A stretch of DNA of 64,000 nt from positions 1-64,000 of the forward strand of contig CAZJBD010000001.1 in the NCBI GenBank assembly GCA_964544265.1, read 5' to 3'. This DNA comes from JALHVH01 sp964544265 (lineage in GTDB: Bacteria; Acidobacteriota; Aminicenantia; Aminicenantales; Saccharicenantaceae). Positions 62,859 to 64,000 of this stretch are shown piece after piece; within the stretch, counting starts at the first letter, position 1; each line of letters opens with the position of its first letter. The notes under the pieces are model-generated. The model was not told the DNA's origin. It saw nothing but the letters and a program-made list of their open reading frames with translations, and made no database searches. The position numbers were made by a program, and so were the translations under genes.

Positions 62859-64000
62859 ATGAGGACAAAAGCGAATACATTGTGGGCCCTTTTCGCTCTT
62901 TTCGGGCTTTTCGTCCGGCCCGTCACGGCGGCGGGAACGCCGGCCTTCCCTCAGGAGGAGGGGACGTCCTTGGCATCGATCCTCAGAGAACTCGCGGGCT
63001 TTGTTGACGGCAAGGATGATGCTGTGCTCTACGCGCTCAGGGCTTATGTTCGTGCTAACAAAGACGATGGGACGAAAAGGGCCGGTTTCGAAGATGCGTT
63101 CGTGTCTTTCCTTGAAAGCGGAGCCACAGTTGCCGGCAAAACGGCCGTCTGCCGTGAGCTTAGGCTTATTGGGACGGAGAAGGCCGTCCCGGCTCTAGCC
63201 AAGATGCTCCCAGCTGAGGAGACCTCCGACATCGCCCGTTATGCGCTGGAAAGGATTCCCGGGAACGCGGTTGATGAAACCCTCCTCAAGGCGCTGAGTA
63301 CGGTGAGCGGCGGATCAAGGCTCGGCATCATCTCTTCCCTTGCCGGCAGGAAATGCTCCGGGGCCGTCGTTCCGCTGGAAAAGATGCTTTTCGCCGCGGA
63401 TAGAACAGAAGCAGCGGCGGCCGCAACGGCTCTGGGGAGGATCGGCGGCGATAAAGCTGCTCGCGCTCTCTCCGGGGCCTTGGTCAAGACTTCGGGAGAG
63501 ACGAGGGAATGGGCGGCTTCGGGACTCCTGGCCTGCGCAGAAGGGCTTATGGCGCAGCGTGATCTCGCCGGAGCGACAGAGGCCTACGATAGAATCCTAA
63601 CCTCGAGGCTTTCCCTTGCGACGCGCCGGGCGGCTTTGAAGGGAAAGATCGCCGCCGGGGGGTCCGAGGCTCCGAAGATTCTCTTAGGTATTCTCTTCGG
63701 CAAGCCGTCCGAGATGCTGCAGCCTGCGATTGCCATGGTCCCCGAGACCTTCGACGCATCCGGGATCGTCCCGGTGTGCCGGCTTCTGGGAAAGCTTCCG
63801 GAGGACAGCCAGATCCACCTCATCGCCGTCCTGACCTCCTACCCGAAAGAAGCCGTGCTTCCAACCTTGATGAAGGCTGTGGAAAGTCCGCGTGCGGCGG
63901 TTAGGACGGAGGCTCTTAGGGCCCTGGGCAAGGTGGGCGACGGAACTTGCGTGGACCTGCTCGCCAGATGCTCGGCCCGGACGGCGGGCAAAGAGCAGGC
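62859..64000 (+). CDS. Exported HEAT-repeat protein, truncated at window end
   Basis: An open frame of 380 codons with no stop before the edge. It begins ATG after AGAGGAGA, and residues 1-25 form a signal peptide (WALFALFGLFVRPVTAA). From about residue 90 it has helical HEAT-like repeats: AVPALAKMLPAEETSDIARY, AAAATALGRIGGDKAARAL and AVRTEALRALGKVGDGTC. No enzyme domain is seen before the cut. Such proteins next to Gfo/Idh genes may be scaffolds or continue into a sugar-binding domain. Confidence 0.82.
   Translation, partial: MRTKANTLWALFALFGLFVRPVTAAGTPAFPQEEGTSLASILRELAGFVDGKDDAVLYALRAYVRANKDDGTKRAGFEDAFVSFLESGATVAGKTAVCRELRLIGTEKAVPALAKMLPAEETSDIARYALERIPGNAVDETLLKALSTVSGGSRLGIISSLAGRKCSGAVVPLEKMLFAADRTEAAAAATALGRIGGDKAARALSGALVKTSGETREWAASGLLACAEGLMAQRDLAGATEAYDRILTSRLSLATRRAALKGKIAAGGSEAPKILLGILFGKPSEMLQPAIAMVPETFDASGIVPVCRLLGKLPEDSQIHLIAVLTSYPKEAVLPTLMKAVESPRAAVRTEALRALGKVGDGTCVDLLARCSARTAGKEQ

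Overview
The window looks like chromosomal DNA of a GC-rich, outer-membrane-bearing (diderm) heterotroph from an uncultivated lineage. Support for a diderm comes from an LpxR-type lipid A deacylase, a TolC/HlyD/RND efflux set and several outer-membrane barrels. The mix of secreted S9 peptidases, DUF5916 barrels, Tat-exported Gfo/Idh oxidoreductases, two-subunit glycine decarboxylase and unlinked accBC fits the Aminicenantes/Acidobacteriota neighbourhood. That placement is inference from gene content only. A run of ten Ns at 60087-60096 shows that this is a draft scaffold, probably a metagenome assembly.

Layout. 0.1-5.9 kb: inositol monophosphatase, a secreted lectin-like protein, accB-accC divergent from ffh, and an LpxR gene translationally coupled to ffh. 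5.9-16.7 kb: one six-gene minus-strand operon behind a strong promoter (S9 peptidase with TPR tail, gcvPA, gcvPB, SDR, GH2 beta-galactosidase, HpaI-type aldolase). 16.8-23.7 kb: an accessory stretch with its own consensus promoters, holding a zinc-ribbon membrane protein, a membrane-protease/enolase fusion, cupin, esterase, methyltransferase, GNAT and macrodomain. 23.8-35.1 kb: a loose series of Tat-exported, membrane and small accessory genes. 35.2-40.8 kb: RND efflux operon. 40.9-46.2 kb: molybdenum hydroxylase locus with XdhC and MocA maturation factors. 46.2-51.4 kb: hrpA and an alkyltransferase-like gene bracketed by two 57-bp palindromic repeats. 51.5-56.4 kb: conserved rpsP-khpA-rimM-trmD-rplS-rnhB housekeeping operon running into a large TPR protein. 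56.5-59.0 kb: a multiheme cytochrome and a haem-bearing barrel that may form an electron conduit. 59.1 kb to the end: Tat-exported sugar isomerase and two Gfo/Idh oxidoreductases, then a HEAT-repeat protein cut by the window edge.

The outstanding feature is the gene at 17749-20412. Its N-terminal third is an integral-membrane, M50-like domain with an HEMGH motif. Its remaining two thirds contain a complete enolase with the domains in swapped order: the catalytic barrel comes first and the normal N-terminal domain, with its GAST loop, comes last. Every enolase catalytic and metal-binding residue I can place is retained. This is a circularly permuted, membrane-tethered enolase candidate, and I know of no described example. 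Its promoter places the transcription start on or next to the ATG, so the mRNA may be leaderless.

No rRNA, tRNA, CRISPR array, insertion sequence or phage gene was recognised.
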